Below are positions 1 to 27,978 of a DNA stretch of 64,000 nt, in pieces. Positions within the stretch are counted from its first letter, which is position 1. Every line of letters begins with the position of its first letter. The notes below the pieces were generated by a model, which was not told the origin of the DNA, did no database searches, and was given only the letters and a program-made list of their open reading frames with translations. Source of the DNA: Pelodera strongyloides (taxonomy: Eukaryota; Nematoda; Chromadorea; Rhabditida; Rhabditidae); contig JAANDG010000203.1 of assembly GCA_036852015.1 (NCBI GenBank), positions 164,128 to 228,127 on the forward strand, in the 5' to 3' direction. The position numbers were made by a program, and so were the translations under genes.

Positions 1-72
1 GAGAGATAAGTAATAAGTATCTATAGTATAGTTAGATAAGTATATAGAAACTACATTTGTCTCACACAACAG

Positions 73-16475
<16,403 letters not shown>

Positions 16476-17250
16476 ACCATGATTGAGCAAACTACAAACT
16501 ACAATGGCATACTGTAGACTACAAAGCCAACCCAGCGCCAGCCTGGGCATCAGTCGATATGTTAATGTTAAGTTAACATGTGTTTAGCTCTGTCTATGTT
16601 AAGCAGCTGTACTAACTAAGCTGATCCTTTGTAAAGCATGGAACCATAAGAGTTGGTCACTTTATGCACTCGTCTGTGCTTGATTTTTACTGAGTACCGC
16701 AGTAATTACTTGAGATAATTTGAGAGCAATTGAACAATTGAGCTCCTCGTCTTTTGTCCTAATTAGCGCCCACCTGTGATTTGGCGTTTCGGTGCATCTC
16801 GTTACAGTTGATCCTCGTGACTTTGAGAATTCCAACTCCAGTTTATATTTTTGCGGGCACGTAAGTGCCTAGCGTATCTCTGGCACCTAACTCTCTCCCA
16901 CCTATTCGAGACCAAGGGAGTAATGAATGATCTTTTTGTGAGAATATTATACACTGCTTAAGAGAAATGTTATATCTGTTAGCCTCCGTGCTTTGTACAT
17001 TAGCGTTTGGTGATTATTGCTTCTTTTTTTCTTTTGAGATATTAACTTTGCTATGTGAGTATTTTTAGTTTTATATTCTCGCAATTCGTTTACTACTATC
17101 TATGAGATAAGTTTTGTGAAATTAGCTAATAAGTATTACTTGTTTTGCTAATTAAAGAGGCCGATTCGTTGAACTTATTAATTCATTCGTTTTAAGCCGT
17201 TTCGTGCGCTCCTCGTGTTTTTCTTATGATTATTATTTTTTCGATGTTCT

Positions 17251-17384
17251 GGGCGTAAATCGGTGCGTAAGTGGACAAACTACTGGCTGCCGGTTAGGTT
17301 ATCATTGATAAGTGTTGTTCTTTAGCTAACAATAAGTAGGCTATCTCTGTTTTACTTACGCACCCGATTTACGCCCTGTAGTCT
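17251..17384. repeat. Inverted-repeat element
   Basis: Left end GGGCGTAAATCGGTGCGTAA, right end TTACGCACCCGATTTACGCC, near-perfect complements about 130 bp apart. Resembles the ends of the GTGCGTAA MITE family. Confidence 0.75.
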
Positions 17385-17774
17385 CTATGTTTTTAATAGT
17401 TGTATGGAAGGTGTGTGCCTGTCGTTTATCCGATTGTGAACCACATCTTGACATCTCACTACTCATCTTGGTTATTATTAGCTACGTACTAGTACTGCAT
17501 CTGATCTGGAAACCTTGGGAGTTTATGCCCGAGGGAAACTAAGACTTGGAATTGTTACCCGGAAAGGTTCCCAGTGAGGTTTCCCGTTGCATATGTGGGT
17601 CCGTAGGCTTGACGACAAGTGAATCAGTATTTGTTTGTTATCCTTTCTCATGTTTATTGGGCTGTATCAGTCCGTTTTTTATTGTCTTCTTTTGTTTCGT
17701 TCTTTCCTTTGCGTGAATCTTGATTAGTCATTGTGCGATGGCGTGGAGCTGTTGTACATTGATTGATTTGAGAT

Positions 17775-17834
17775 AAAACAATGATCAAACTATGAAAAGT
17801 TGGGTTTATTGATTTTGTGGTTTGATCATTGTTT
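17775..17834. repeat. Perfect hairpin
   Basis: Arms AAACAATGATCAAAC and GTTTGATCATTGTTT, separated by about 28 bases. Downstream of OGT; function unknown. Confidence 0.7.
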
Positions 17835-19494
17835 GTAGTTTGAAGTTTGTATGTGCATGTTGATCACTTGTAGTTAGGAAGTGAGCAGCGCGGGAGATTT
17901 TTGAGCCACGAGCATGTCGCGCGTAAAGCGCTGACACCTACCGTATTGAATTACCGCAGCGTATGGGCGGTACGGTAGTCGGTAGCGATCTGTCGTGGTC
18001 GAAGGTTACAACACGAATAGTATTGGTTTATTTTGTATGATTGTAGTGATTATATATGACCCTTCTGATATTGTTATCTGTGGATCTGTGCTATCTTCTC
18101 GTTTTTCTATCTTTCCTCTTCAATATATTATGAGTTTGTTCCGCACGGGTTTCTTGCTTTATACCAAGATTCAGAAAGTTTAAAAAGTTGAGATAAAGTA
18201 TATGTATCGGAACGGATTCTAACCTCGCAAATCACCAAATGTTTATATTCCCCCCGCCTGCTACAGTATATCCCAAAATAGTTGTGTTTTAGGGAATACC
18301 GGACTTTTTTTCTTAGCCTTTAGTTTGTTTTGCTAATATTGTGCTGTATTTATGCTATTATCGATGTTGATATATTATCAATGTTATAAGCCCGGTATTT
18401 TCTTGTGTTTTTCATGAATTCTACACGAATACAAGTTATATAGTGGAATTTTGTTGTTTTCTTGGCCACTTGGCCTGGTGTGCATGATGTAAACGAAGTC
18501 AGTCAATTTTTTTGGTGTGTCTTTTGCAAGGTATGGGACTCCTGAATTCCTGAATATCATTTTTTTTAATCACGAGATTGTAAAGCAGTATGGGGCTGGT
18601 AGCGTGGTTGTAGGTATTCAGCTCAGCTTATGGGGGTCGAAGCAGCTGTACTAGTCTTCTGAGTAAAGTTCCGGTAATTTAACCTGGGGATATGAACCAC
18701 TGGTAGCTAGAAGGTATATCTGGTAGAGACAAGGCTAGCGTGAGGTTCTTTTATGTTAATAGTACATCTTTATGTAAGAAGAATGTTAGGCTGGCAGTAG
18801 GCTAATGCAGCGCGTTTGGGTTGTGTAGTTGCTTCGTTACAAAGGTGTAGCTAGAAAGTGAGCGCATGTTCGAGACATGTGTTTGAGGTCGACCTAGCTA
18901 TCTTATCGATGCTTTTATCTGTAAATAGTAGGGTTAAAATATTCAGACTTCATTAAAAGATTAAAAATTGAACGGGAATAAATGTGTCCGAAGTTTGTGA
19001 AATTGTTGGTTGAATGAATTTACTATTTTACGCGGCAGTTGAAACATGCGGTATTTGACTACAAAATTTCAATTGGAATCCGTTGTTCGACATATGTGTA
19101 TTGTAATTGTTTGGTCAAGTCCTTAATTATCTCGTGGACTATCCACGAAAATACCATGTGCGGTATAGGAGTATTCGTACATAGCGCATTCGGATTACTG
19201 CGGGCGGAGGTATATCAAGGATGCTAGTTTTTGAGCCTTATGTTGTACTTAGTACTATTTGTAGGAATGCCCAATGTGTTGCAATTATTGTTGTTATCTT
19301 CGCTGTGATTTTTTGAGGTAATGTACGAATACTCACATAAATTTGCTCAAGATAATTAAAACCATGGCCATTCAATTGATGCTTGTCAACCTTTCATCAT
19401 ATTGATGCACACACATTTTATGTGTTAATAAATATTTAATATTTAATATTGGTAAAAAAAGAACATGGAATGGCAGATGAAAATGATTAGTTAA

Positions 19495-19765
19495 AACTGT
19501 GTATGCGAGGTGCGGGCAAGTGGAAAGGCCCTTGCTCACGCCACCGGTCACTGGTTCGATCCGGGCCCGGAACCCCCTCACCCCACCAAAGGTGTAAAAG
19601 TTGGTAGCTGGGTAAAACCAGCGGAGATAAATCGACTTCCCGAGCAGATTGGCCACCGGGAAGTTTAAATGGCCAGTATGTCCAGCCTCTGAGCTGGACC
19701 CCGGTGCACCTTTTTCGTGGATTCGGTTGATATAACCCGGTTCACTTTATATTTTTATCTTTATT
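19495..19765 (+). mobile_element. tRNA-derived SINE-like repeat
   Basis: A polymerase III A-box-like segment (GTGCGGGCAAGTGG) is followed about 35 bases later by a B box (GGTTCGATCCG). A body of about 170 bp ends in a T-rich tail with TTTATCTTTATTT. The open frame on the opposite strand is a shadow of this repeat. Confidence 0.6.
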
Positions 19766-20160
19766 TATGCGAGGTGCTGGCCTTCTGCAGCGCCACGTAA
19801 GGTGGTAACAACGCGAAACTTTGTCCCGTGCGCCGTTTACATAAATGGGTTTTCGGGCCCAGTGTAGGCCGCGCACCGACCAAGTTTCCACAGTGAATAC
19901 ACACACGTACACACAGACAACGCACACACACACTGATGAACACACCCTGCTCAGAAAGAGGGTCTACCATGAGCGCAGCGCACCCCTCTGCGCCACAGTT
20001 GTTCAATTCCGGTTCTAGCGCATCTTTTAGGAAGGCGCGCGCGGTAGGAGCGCCGCAATTGCGCGTCGGGAAGCCATCAGGTGTTCACGCAATGCTTCAT
20101 CCCAGTTTTGCTATGATGTCGCTTCCCGATTGTGGAGCCATTTCTACGCGAAGGGTATAA
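19765..20160. other. GC- and CpG-rich island of unknown role
   Basis: About 400 bp of clearly higher GC than its surroundings, with a CA-rich stretch near 19900-19935. Open frames exist on both strands because of composition; none looks like a conserved protein. It could be a repeat or a promoter-type island for gene A. Confidence 0.4.
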
Positions 20161-20972
20161 TAACATAACAAAACAGATAGGTTCGCGGCACAAGAGCGAA
20201 ACGCATAATTTATAGTGGACCGATGTTCGAGTTGTTGTATATCTTCTTTTACCGCATTCTAATTTCATATCATTTTTACATCTTCTTCAAGCGTCATTTT
20301 TCATATTTTTTAGTCCCATTATCAGTTAGTATGAAATTTCTACGATTATTTTGGCTACATTGGGTTAGTATTTGAGTTTTTACATGTTGTATATTGCTTT
20401 ACTCAATTTATTATTTATGTAGTTATTACATCACAAAGATGCGCACAGATACATACATAATGAAATTATCAAATACAATTGAGACAGAGAAGCGTTAATA
20501 AGGGACATGTGTACAGGTATGTGGAAATTCTGGGGCATCTAACTAGGGCAAAGCCGAGCACTGTAATCCCAGTAGTTGGGCACTATCGACACTAAGACCT
20601 AGGACACATAAGCGCTCACAGACCCAGTTTAACGTCAGTGGCTAAATTCACCAACGAACCAGGCGTCATACTTGCATTTTATTTAATAATAATAATAATA
20701 ATTTATTACGCACACATACAATTCATGAGAAAAATATATGCAACGTACAGTTTTGTCGAGAATTTATTTATTTATTTATTAAATTACACCGAGGTGTGCA
20801 TCAAATTTCAAATAATATGATGAAGAGAAAGCAATGTATAATATAACAAAACCATGGGTACTACTGTAGTCGATTAGCAATTGGGTAAGAGAAAAATGGA
20901 AAGGTGTATCATATCATAACTATATATTGAATGGCATTTATAACTGTGTGTTTGTTTATTAATTTATTTTAG

Positions 20973-21055
20973 TTTCTCGCATGTGTTGTCGCCGAAAGGT
21001 TAAAAGAGTTCAACTTTCCGCCCAGGTTTTTCCCTGGCAAATGGATGGCGAGAGT
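20973..21055 (+). other. Possible upstream exon of gene A
   Basis: An open frame between an acceptor (tattttag) and a weak donor (gtcagt), reading FLACVVAERLKEFN then FPPRFFPGKWMARV. It looks protein-like. Its exit phase (2) does not match the next firm exon at 21633 (phase 0), so at least one linking exon would be needed. Confidence 0.35.
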
Positions 21056-21632
21056 GTCAGTTTACATTTCATTTGCATGTAGATATTGACCCAAATACTC
21101 GCATTGATTGAGAAAAGAAGTCGATGTTCTTTTCTTGTGAAGCGCGTGATGCGCGTTACCATCCCGCACACTCTGAAACACCGCGTCGTCGCCGCTCACA
21201 AAAAGACTGTCCGCCATTGGAGCGCGGTGCACAACTCCTAGTGTGCGCGGTCTCCAGATGGCACACGTGTGGCGCACTTGTGGCACTCCAGGGCCAACGC
21301 AACGTTGTATCTGCAGGCACTTTCCCGCTGATCATCTTGGTCGATGCGAATTTGTGTATGTGGGAAAGAAGGGGGACTCAGAATGGAGAGGAAGAGTTCC
21401 ATTATCACCAATGAAGGAATTGAGCTGTGTCGTCAAGTCGACGGTTGGTCTGGTTTTTTATTTTGTTTTTGGGTGCGCCACACTAACGCCGCGCGCACGA
21501 TGTTTGCCAGTGTTGTGGGATGACGCAGAAAGAGCTAGCGAACGTAACCAGGTTCCGCGACCTCTGTAGCTAATTGGTTCGAATAATTATTGGATTCCAT
21601 GTCCTGGATCATCTGAAAATAATTTTATTCAG

Positions 21633-24600
21633 GGCTTGATGTCAACTCTGCTCATAGGAAACAGTAACATTAAATATTTCGAGGAAGCCGCGTTTAAAGA
21701 TGGAATTCGGATATTTGGTGGTCTGGTTGGTTTATGAGTATCTATGAGTAGTAGACGCACACATTAATAGCTGCAATTACATAAGAAGCGGAAGAACCAT
21801 TTGATGACGGTTCCCCCGGTTTTTTGTCGCTTTAATTAGTAGTGAGCATGTCTACTAGTGAGCAGTGAACAAACGCAGTGAAACAAACTACTCAAGAAAC
21901 GTGCAGAGGACATAACATGGGGAGGAAAAAATTTATCTTTAGAAGTCGTTTCAACTTAGGTAACGGGTGAATCAAAGAATGAGACAATGATCGTACCAGC
22001 ATCAATTTTCGGAAATGAATCTATATGTGAGGTGCGTTTCCCTTTGTAGTATTTATTTACCGGATAGCTTCCGGATCGAACACACTAGACACTTGGTATG
22101 TATGCACTGGTAGACTTGAGTAGGCGAACCTTGGGCACCTAGACGTTTATTAATTTATGATAGCAGCAGTAACGAGAATACGGTGTTTCGTTTAGATAGC
22201 GGGTGATACACCTGAAACGACTACACAGAAAGCGTATGGTGATGACGAAAGTGTGGTAGACGTAAGTTTGTGCTCTTTTTGAGGATTTATTGTTTAGTTG
22301 CTTTATTATACATGATAGGATATTGAGTTTAACAGTACAGAGCTTGCGGAGAGGATCACATGCACATCACTAATTTGTTGTCCTACCGCTAAGGTCCTCA
22401 GTTTGATCGTATTGTATTATTGCTATTGCATTAGCTTTGTGCCTATTGTGCACTTGTGGCAGTCTACCGGCCTACGGTCTGTTAGTTTCTGCGCAGTTTC
22501 GCGTTGTTGTGAAAGATATTATTTGGTACGGATCCGAACGCGCTAAGGCAAACAGTATAGTTTAGAGGAAATTACCATAAATGTTGTGAACCTTTCACAA
22601 CAACGCGAAACTGATGGTGCCCGACATTAGCACCTACGTCTACCAAGGTATCGCGAGTTAGTTGAGCTAAACTCCGCACCCTAGCGCGAAAACCTGGCGA
22701 AGATAGTGTTAAGTCTCGGCGCATAGTCTTATTTAGTGCCAATGTTCGCCGCATTTGGCGCTAAGATTTCGCTACGCACCACCGGAGTTTTGTCAATGGG
22801 GGCTAGTTTCTTCGCTAGGATTACCGCGAGAACCGTGCAAATGGCAATGTTGCGGCATTCAAACCGGTTGAAAACGCTCTGTTTTTGCGCGCCGCCTCAC
22901 GCGGTGTCAGAACGGTTGCCAGTTTCGTCAGTGTGTGGAAAGTTCGCATTCTTTCAGGAAGCCTATTTAATGCGAACTTCCGAGAGCGGTCGTAGGGAGT
23001 GGTTGGGTAAACTGCAGGAAGCTATCGAAGGTATAAACATGTCCCGGATATGTTTTAATTCAATGTGGGTTTTCTTTGGTCTATTTTATTTTTGTGTTGG
23101 TTATGAACGTTTTTTAATTGATGGTGATACTTACGCGTCTCTGGTTTTTACATCAACATATTTTTTGTGAGCCTGATCTTTTAGACATAGTGAGGAGTCG
23201 TCGGCTGAACTATAAGGATTTGATTGAGATTTCATGTTATTTATAACTTTTACGTCCTCCAATATTAATGTTTTTTTTTGTGTCTGCCAGTCTGCCACTG
23301 AAACTTAAATGACAAAACTTGGCGTGCCGCCGCATTAGTAAAGCGTGCTAAAACCTAACATTTGGCAAAAAACCTAACGCGCGCATTGTGCCCGAGTATC
23401 TGACGCCGCTTGTAAGGGATAGCTCAATTTCAGACTGACTGCTGATGTTCTTTCTCCTGCGAGAGATCCAAGTGTACATTTGGGTTTTGAAGGTTGGTTT
23501 ACTTGCCTTTATTAGATTGAGAATGTAGTTCTACGCATACGCTGATTAAATCCATGTGTCGCGGCGCAAAAACACTATTGCCGCGGATTGTGCGCCGTTG
23601 AAGCGCCACACGGGCGCCACCTGGAATTGTACCTTGCACCTCTTTTGGTAGAATACGTGAGGTCCGCAGCGTGACTCTTTGCGCAGCGGCTGCCTTTGGA
23701 TTCTATGTACTGATTAATCGATAAACTTTAACAAACTTAACAAATAGTTCTTCAAAATGACCAACAATTACCCACTAAGTCATTTCAGATGATTCACCGG
23801 GGAAAAATAATGGAACGAATACCGAACAATTGCTCATGCGCAACACTACAGAAGGTAGTGAACCAAGATTAGTGGCCACGAGGAGATTTCTGGCCCTACC
23901 CAGTTATACCTTCTTTAAGAAGATACAACAAGAGTTGTAAGTTGCTTCATGAAATAGTGGTTTATTTATTGGTGAGTAGAAACGTTTCAGCAAGGCGTAA
24001 AATTCGTATGATACATTACAAATCGTTCCAACGCATCTACAATAGTCAGTCAATTAGCTAATTAGCTAAGAAATTATCAATTAATCGAGGTAATAACGAC
24101 CGTTGCATGTCGAGATCGCATAACTAGTTATTAATAATTGTATCAGATGAAAAACCATCCGGCGCAGCAGAATGTTTCACCAGGTCTGTAATAAGATACA
24201 ATGTCGAAACGCTTTGATTTTAGCTTCATTCTTTCGCAGGACCATTGATGAATTTGTCGACACTCAATCACTGGAAAAGAGTAGCGGTATCATACTTAGC
24301 GCCGGTACGACCAAGGCTAAGCAACAGCTGGAAACGATGATTTCACTCAATTTGGCCGCACAGTGCAGGTGTTTTTATTATTTACAAACTGTATTTCTAC
24401 CTATCAAAATGCGTCTAATTTATCGATATTCTTTTTCAGCGTGTAAAACTCAATAATAAAATAATGTGAAAATATAAATCAGTGTTGTGGCTCTTTTAAA
24501 GTTTCCTGGTAAATATACCGGTAATTCCATACGTCCTATATATAGTAGTCGACGAATAGAATTCGTCCTAGTTTATCTACTACTGGCCCGACTACTATAG

Positions 24601-27541
24601 TGTCTTGTAGCGTTGATTCAATCTTTATACTTGTCAGACGCTGTGTGTTTTTTTTAGCCTTTATTCAAGCGAAATACCGGCCGGTTTTTGAATCACATCG
24701 AGTACACCAGCATTCTTATGCAGCTTATGCAAAGAAACATAAATTAGAATAAAAAATGGTGCTAAATTCGAGTAACTTAGCGTAAATATGTAAGAATTCA
24801 ATTGTCCGCAATGCGTTTCTAGATACTGTGGCCGAGAGAACTGTGTGCGGCTCTCGGGTGCACTGTACACCCTCTTTTTCTGCTTTGTGCCGCCTAGCTC
24901 CCGAGTTTTATTTTATTTAGTTCCTGAGCAATTGGATAGTATTTCTAAACTACCTCAAGTAGTATTTTCAGGATATTCGTGCAACCGTTGGACTTTGCTT
25001 TTGATCTTTCCGAGAGGGACTCATTAGATAATATATCCGTGGAAAGAAAACCAACACATTATTATTCAATGGAAATTGACGCGGCAAAACGATTCGTTTT
25101 ACTTCCGACGATGGGTGAGTGGCTTGATGTACGGTGTGTAAGCGGGGGATAGATTACGATATGCGAGTCTTGCGAGATTACGATATGCGACGGTATAGTC
25201 TGCAACGATTACGATGTAGTCCGGTACGGTTACTATAGTCTGGTATGAATACGGAATAAACTGGAACGGTTATGGTATCGGGTACGGTTATGGTATTGTC
25301 GGGTATTGTTACGGTATCGTCGGGTACGATTAGGGTATAATCAGGTACTGTTACGGTATAGTTGGTGGCTGGCGGGGAAAAAGTTTACATTTTTCCCCCC
25401 GGAAACAACGCCGATTGCACGCCACTTTTCCTCAGTGCTGCTTTTAAAACTTTGCGTTACGCTATTTATACGTGTTATCGATTAGTTCTTTTAAGTAAAC
25501 GATCTCATTTCAGAAACCGTATTACCACTTTCTCTTGAGGGTTCTGTGACTCTGTCGTTCACGAACAACGGGGTCAGTTGCATGGATTTCTTTTTTCTTC
25601 GTTATTTTTTTTCTTACAGTTATTTGTGGTTCCAGCCCCTAACAGGCCGGTTTTTTAAACGCACCTAGTACACCTGCATTCTTATGCAGCATATGCAAAC
25701 GAGAATACATTAGCATAAAAAATCGAGCTAAATTCGAGCAACTTAGCATAAATACGTAAGAGTGTAGCTGTCCGCGATGTGTTTCGAAAAGCTGTCCATG
25801 ATGCGATACTTCGCTTTAAGTTTAGTATCACGTCATATTATCTACATTCAAATCTGCAGGTTTCGCTTGGGCGGTAAGGCGGAGAAGTCTTACTAAATTA
25901 ACGAGTCATAGTTCAAATTCATCTAATAATTTGGTAACTTTTTTTTTTGAACTTTACTAATTTACCATTCCAGTTCGGTGTGATCAACCAACAAGGTCAG
26001 AGTGTGAGACTGCCGGAGTCTCGCACCTTTCCATTCTCTAGCATTTTGTTGTTGTGGAATAATACGGAGAATGTTTGTGTCACAGATGTGGTGAGTGAGC
26101 CAAGTGGTATATTTATAATGTCACGTCTTCAACAAAGTTGATGGGCCGGACCGTGCGCGCACTCGCCTGTGTCACGCTCCTTGGCAATCACGATATCCAG
26201 TGTGCCGATTGTGCGCCAGAACTGCGCCTTACGCCATACGCTTTCTGATGCGTGTTCATCACTTCTGGATCTGTTTTAACCTTCTACTCTAGTTACAAGT
26301 CGTGGAGTGTATCTTAGTTAGTTTTGATTGATTGTTCCAGCAAAATGAGAGACTAGGTTTCTTTGATTGACCTTATTTTAGAACGTGCATTTCACCAAGA
26401 ATTCCGTCCGTCGTCTGTTCGCCCTATGGTCCAATGGTACAGTAGATGAGCCGGGGAAGAAACTGCCAAGACCACTCTACGAACATAGAGAAGGATATCA
26501 GAACGCCCAGCTGGGCAAGTGTGTAGTCAAGCCGGTGAGGTTTCGTTTCAAGTGTTTTGGTGGAACACTGACCCTTTGGATACTACATTTTTATTCTCTG
26601 GACATGCGTCTTCACACAAAATGTCGTGTTGTAAATATCCGAAGATTTTTTTATAAATTTCTTGCCACTTATGAGTCTTGAGTGCGCCATTGATGTGCCA
26701 ACTGGAATTGTATACCTTTGAGGATCTTGGCACACCCCCGCGGCACCTAGTAAGGCATAGAGTTCGCCGCCGCGAAATTGCGTTTCCCTCCCTTGGCGCG
26801 GCGACTGCGCAAGTGCCGTTTATAAGTGAGGAGTAACTAAAGCCAAGAAATAAAATCTCCTTTAGTTTTGCACTGGCATGTGCAGTCTTCTCGACGTCAC
26901 TCCGCCACCTAAGCCCACGACCAAAAAACGTTGGTTTAGTTCTTTTTCACTTCAGAGGCCGTATTCACCAACACGCGGGGCCTGGCCTCCCCAGGGAGCT
27001 AAAGAGTGCGTAGAGAGTGCGAGAGCAGAAGAGATTCAGAGAGCTCGTGGGTCTAGGCAGGGCTCCCTGTGTGTTGGTGAATACGGTCTCTGATTTCTTC
27101 CATACATTGGATATTAGGAAAGAATTAAAAGGGTTGCAAGCAGATTGAAGACGTTGAAAGACTTTCGTTGCTTATTTAGGTATACATAGGAAAGGGAGGC
27201 AGTCATGTAGCGACGGTTGCCTGGTTTTTCGGGGGCCAAACCATTTGGAGACCACTTTCTACCGTTTCGTGACCTCGGACCTAGTTTCTCGAAAACCGTA
27301 GTCACATGAACAACACATGGTCACTTGGAAAGTATCATTTATCTTTTTCTTGAATGTGTAAGACATAAAACATAAATGCTTAGGTCCAACAACTACTACA
27401 TCGACCACAGCGAAACCTGAAGCATTTAAGGGAAATTTGAAATCCCAAGGAGTACCGTATCGATCCAAGTGGTTCTTTTTACTTGGATTCCTAATTGGAA
27501 TACTTATTGGGTTTGTTTTTACTTTCATTTTTACTTTTTGA
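21633..27541 (+). CDS. Gene A: unrecognised, PH-like region plus C-terminal membrane anchor
   Basis: Exons: 21633-21725, 21960-22031, 22196-22261, 22958-23030, 23789-23936, 24240-24368, 24972-25114, 25514-25572, 25974-26090, 26382-26520 (or 26534), 27384-27541. With the donor at 26520 all phases join and give about 398 codons; the stronger-looking donor at 26534 breaks the frame into the last exon unless an unseen exon lies between. The start is not resolved (an ATG lies two codons into 21633, and 20973-21055 may belong). The exon at 22958 reads EAYLMRTSESGRREWLGKLQ, like the last strand and helix of a PH domain. Later exons are rich in beta-type sequence (VTLSFTNNG, SSILLLWNNTENVCVTDV). The last exon has a Thr-rich linker, then KWFFLLGFLIGILIGF as a membrane segment with almost nothing after it. 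I do not recognise the family. A PH-like, tail-anchored endomembrane protein is an inference. Confidence 0.6.
22490..22616. repeat. Inverted-repeat pair in gene A intron
   Basis: Arms GTTTCGCGTTGTTGTGAAAG (near 22497) and CTTTCACAACAACGCGAAAC (near 22592) are perfect complements about 75 bases apart. Confidence 0.75.
24667..24830. repeat. MITE, CCGGTTTTTGAA family
   Basis: Starts GCGAAATACCGGCCGG and matches the 477 and 25638 copies through the TATGCA and GCTAAATTCGAG blocks; the right end is degraded. In gene A. Confidence 0.65.
25150..25370. repeat. Minisatellite, GGTACGGTTATGGTAT type
   Basis: About nine imperfect units of roughly 20-25 bp such as GGGTACGGTTATGGTAT and GGGTACGATTAGGGTATAAT, in the gene A intron after exon 24972-25114. 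No coding sense. Confidence 0.8.
25638..25818. repeat. MITE, CCGGTTTTTGAA family
   Basis: Begins AACAGGCCGGTTTTTT and ends ATGCGATACTTCGCTTTA, the inverted end. Internal blocks are shared with 24667-24830. In gene A, upstream of the 25974 exon. Confidence 0.7.
26954..27094. repeat. Foldback MITE, GGCCGTATTCACCAACAC family
   Basis: Ends AGAGGCCGTATTCACCAACA and TGTTGGTGAATACGGTCTCT are inverted; the core matches 12423-12545. In gene A, between the last two exons. Confidence 0.85.
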
Positions 27542-27760
27542 AATGAGAGCAAAGCTTTGCAATTGTTATAACACCAATAGGTGAAAACGAAATAATTAAG
27601 GAAACCACAAACCGTCGATGGCCGTCCACCAAATAACCCATTTTTTGACCATGTGGTGACCAGTTGACGGCTGTTTTCGAGAAAAATTGGCCACGACAAA
27701 GCCACCAAGTAGTCCCCGAATGGGTTGGCTTGTTGGCTAACGAAAAAAAACCAGGGCTCC
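27215..27760. repeat. Diverged inverted pair flanking the last exon of gene A
   Basis: The segment at about 27219-27305 (CCTGGTTTTTCG ... TTTCTCGAAAAC) resembles the reverse complement of about 27660-27757 (GTTTTCGAGAAAAATT ... AAAAACCAGGG), with several short gaps. The gene A terminal exon (27384-27541) lies between them. Could be two inverted copies of one repeat or the ends of one old element. Confidence 0.4.
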
Positions 27761-27978
27761 GTTTCCTATACAGTTTGTGTGCTTTGTTGGATTCCCCTGT
27801 AGAATGTAGAAACTCTGTGGCCTCCTGTAATTTGGGATCAAATTTTCAAACTTCGGTACTGAACTAACTACTCACTTATAGTTTATTGTTTATGCAAACT
27901 AACTACAGTAAGTAACTAACTAATCAGTTACATTTTGTGCAAAGTATAGTATTTTGCAGATTAGTGTTGGGAATAAAC

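Larger units (their letters stand above)
16476..20972. other. Spacer between OGT and gene A
   Basis: About 4.5 kb without a supportable gene, although the true 5' end of gene A may reach into it. Contains a MITE-like inverted pair (17251-17384), a perfect hairpin (17775-17834), a SINE-like repeat (19495-19765), a GC-rich island (19765-20160) and a retroposon tail (20755-20830). Otherwise T-rich sequence with only short chance frames. Confidence 0.75.

Noticed and set aside
19372..20006. - strand frames over the SINE and GC island
   Set aside because: They read through a tRNA-like repeat; GC content keeps frames open without coding signal.
27259..27708. 149-codon - strand frame
   Set aside because: Antisense to the membrane-anchor exon of gene A and its flanking repeats; no - strand splice or protein features.
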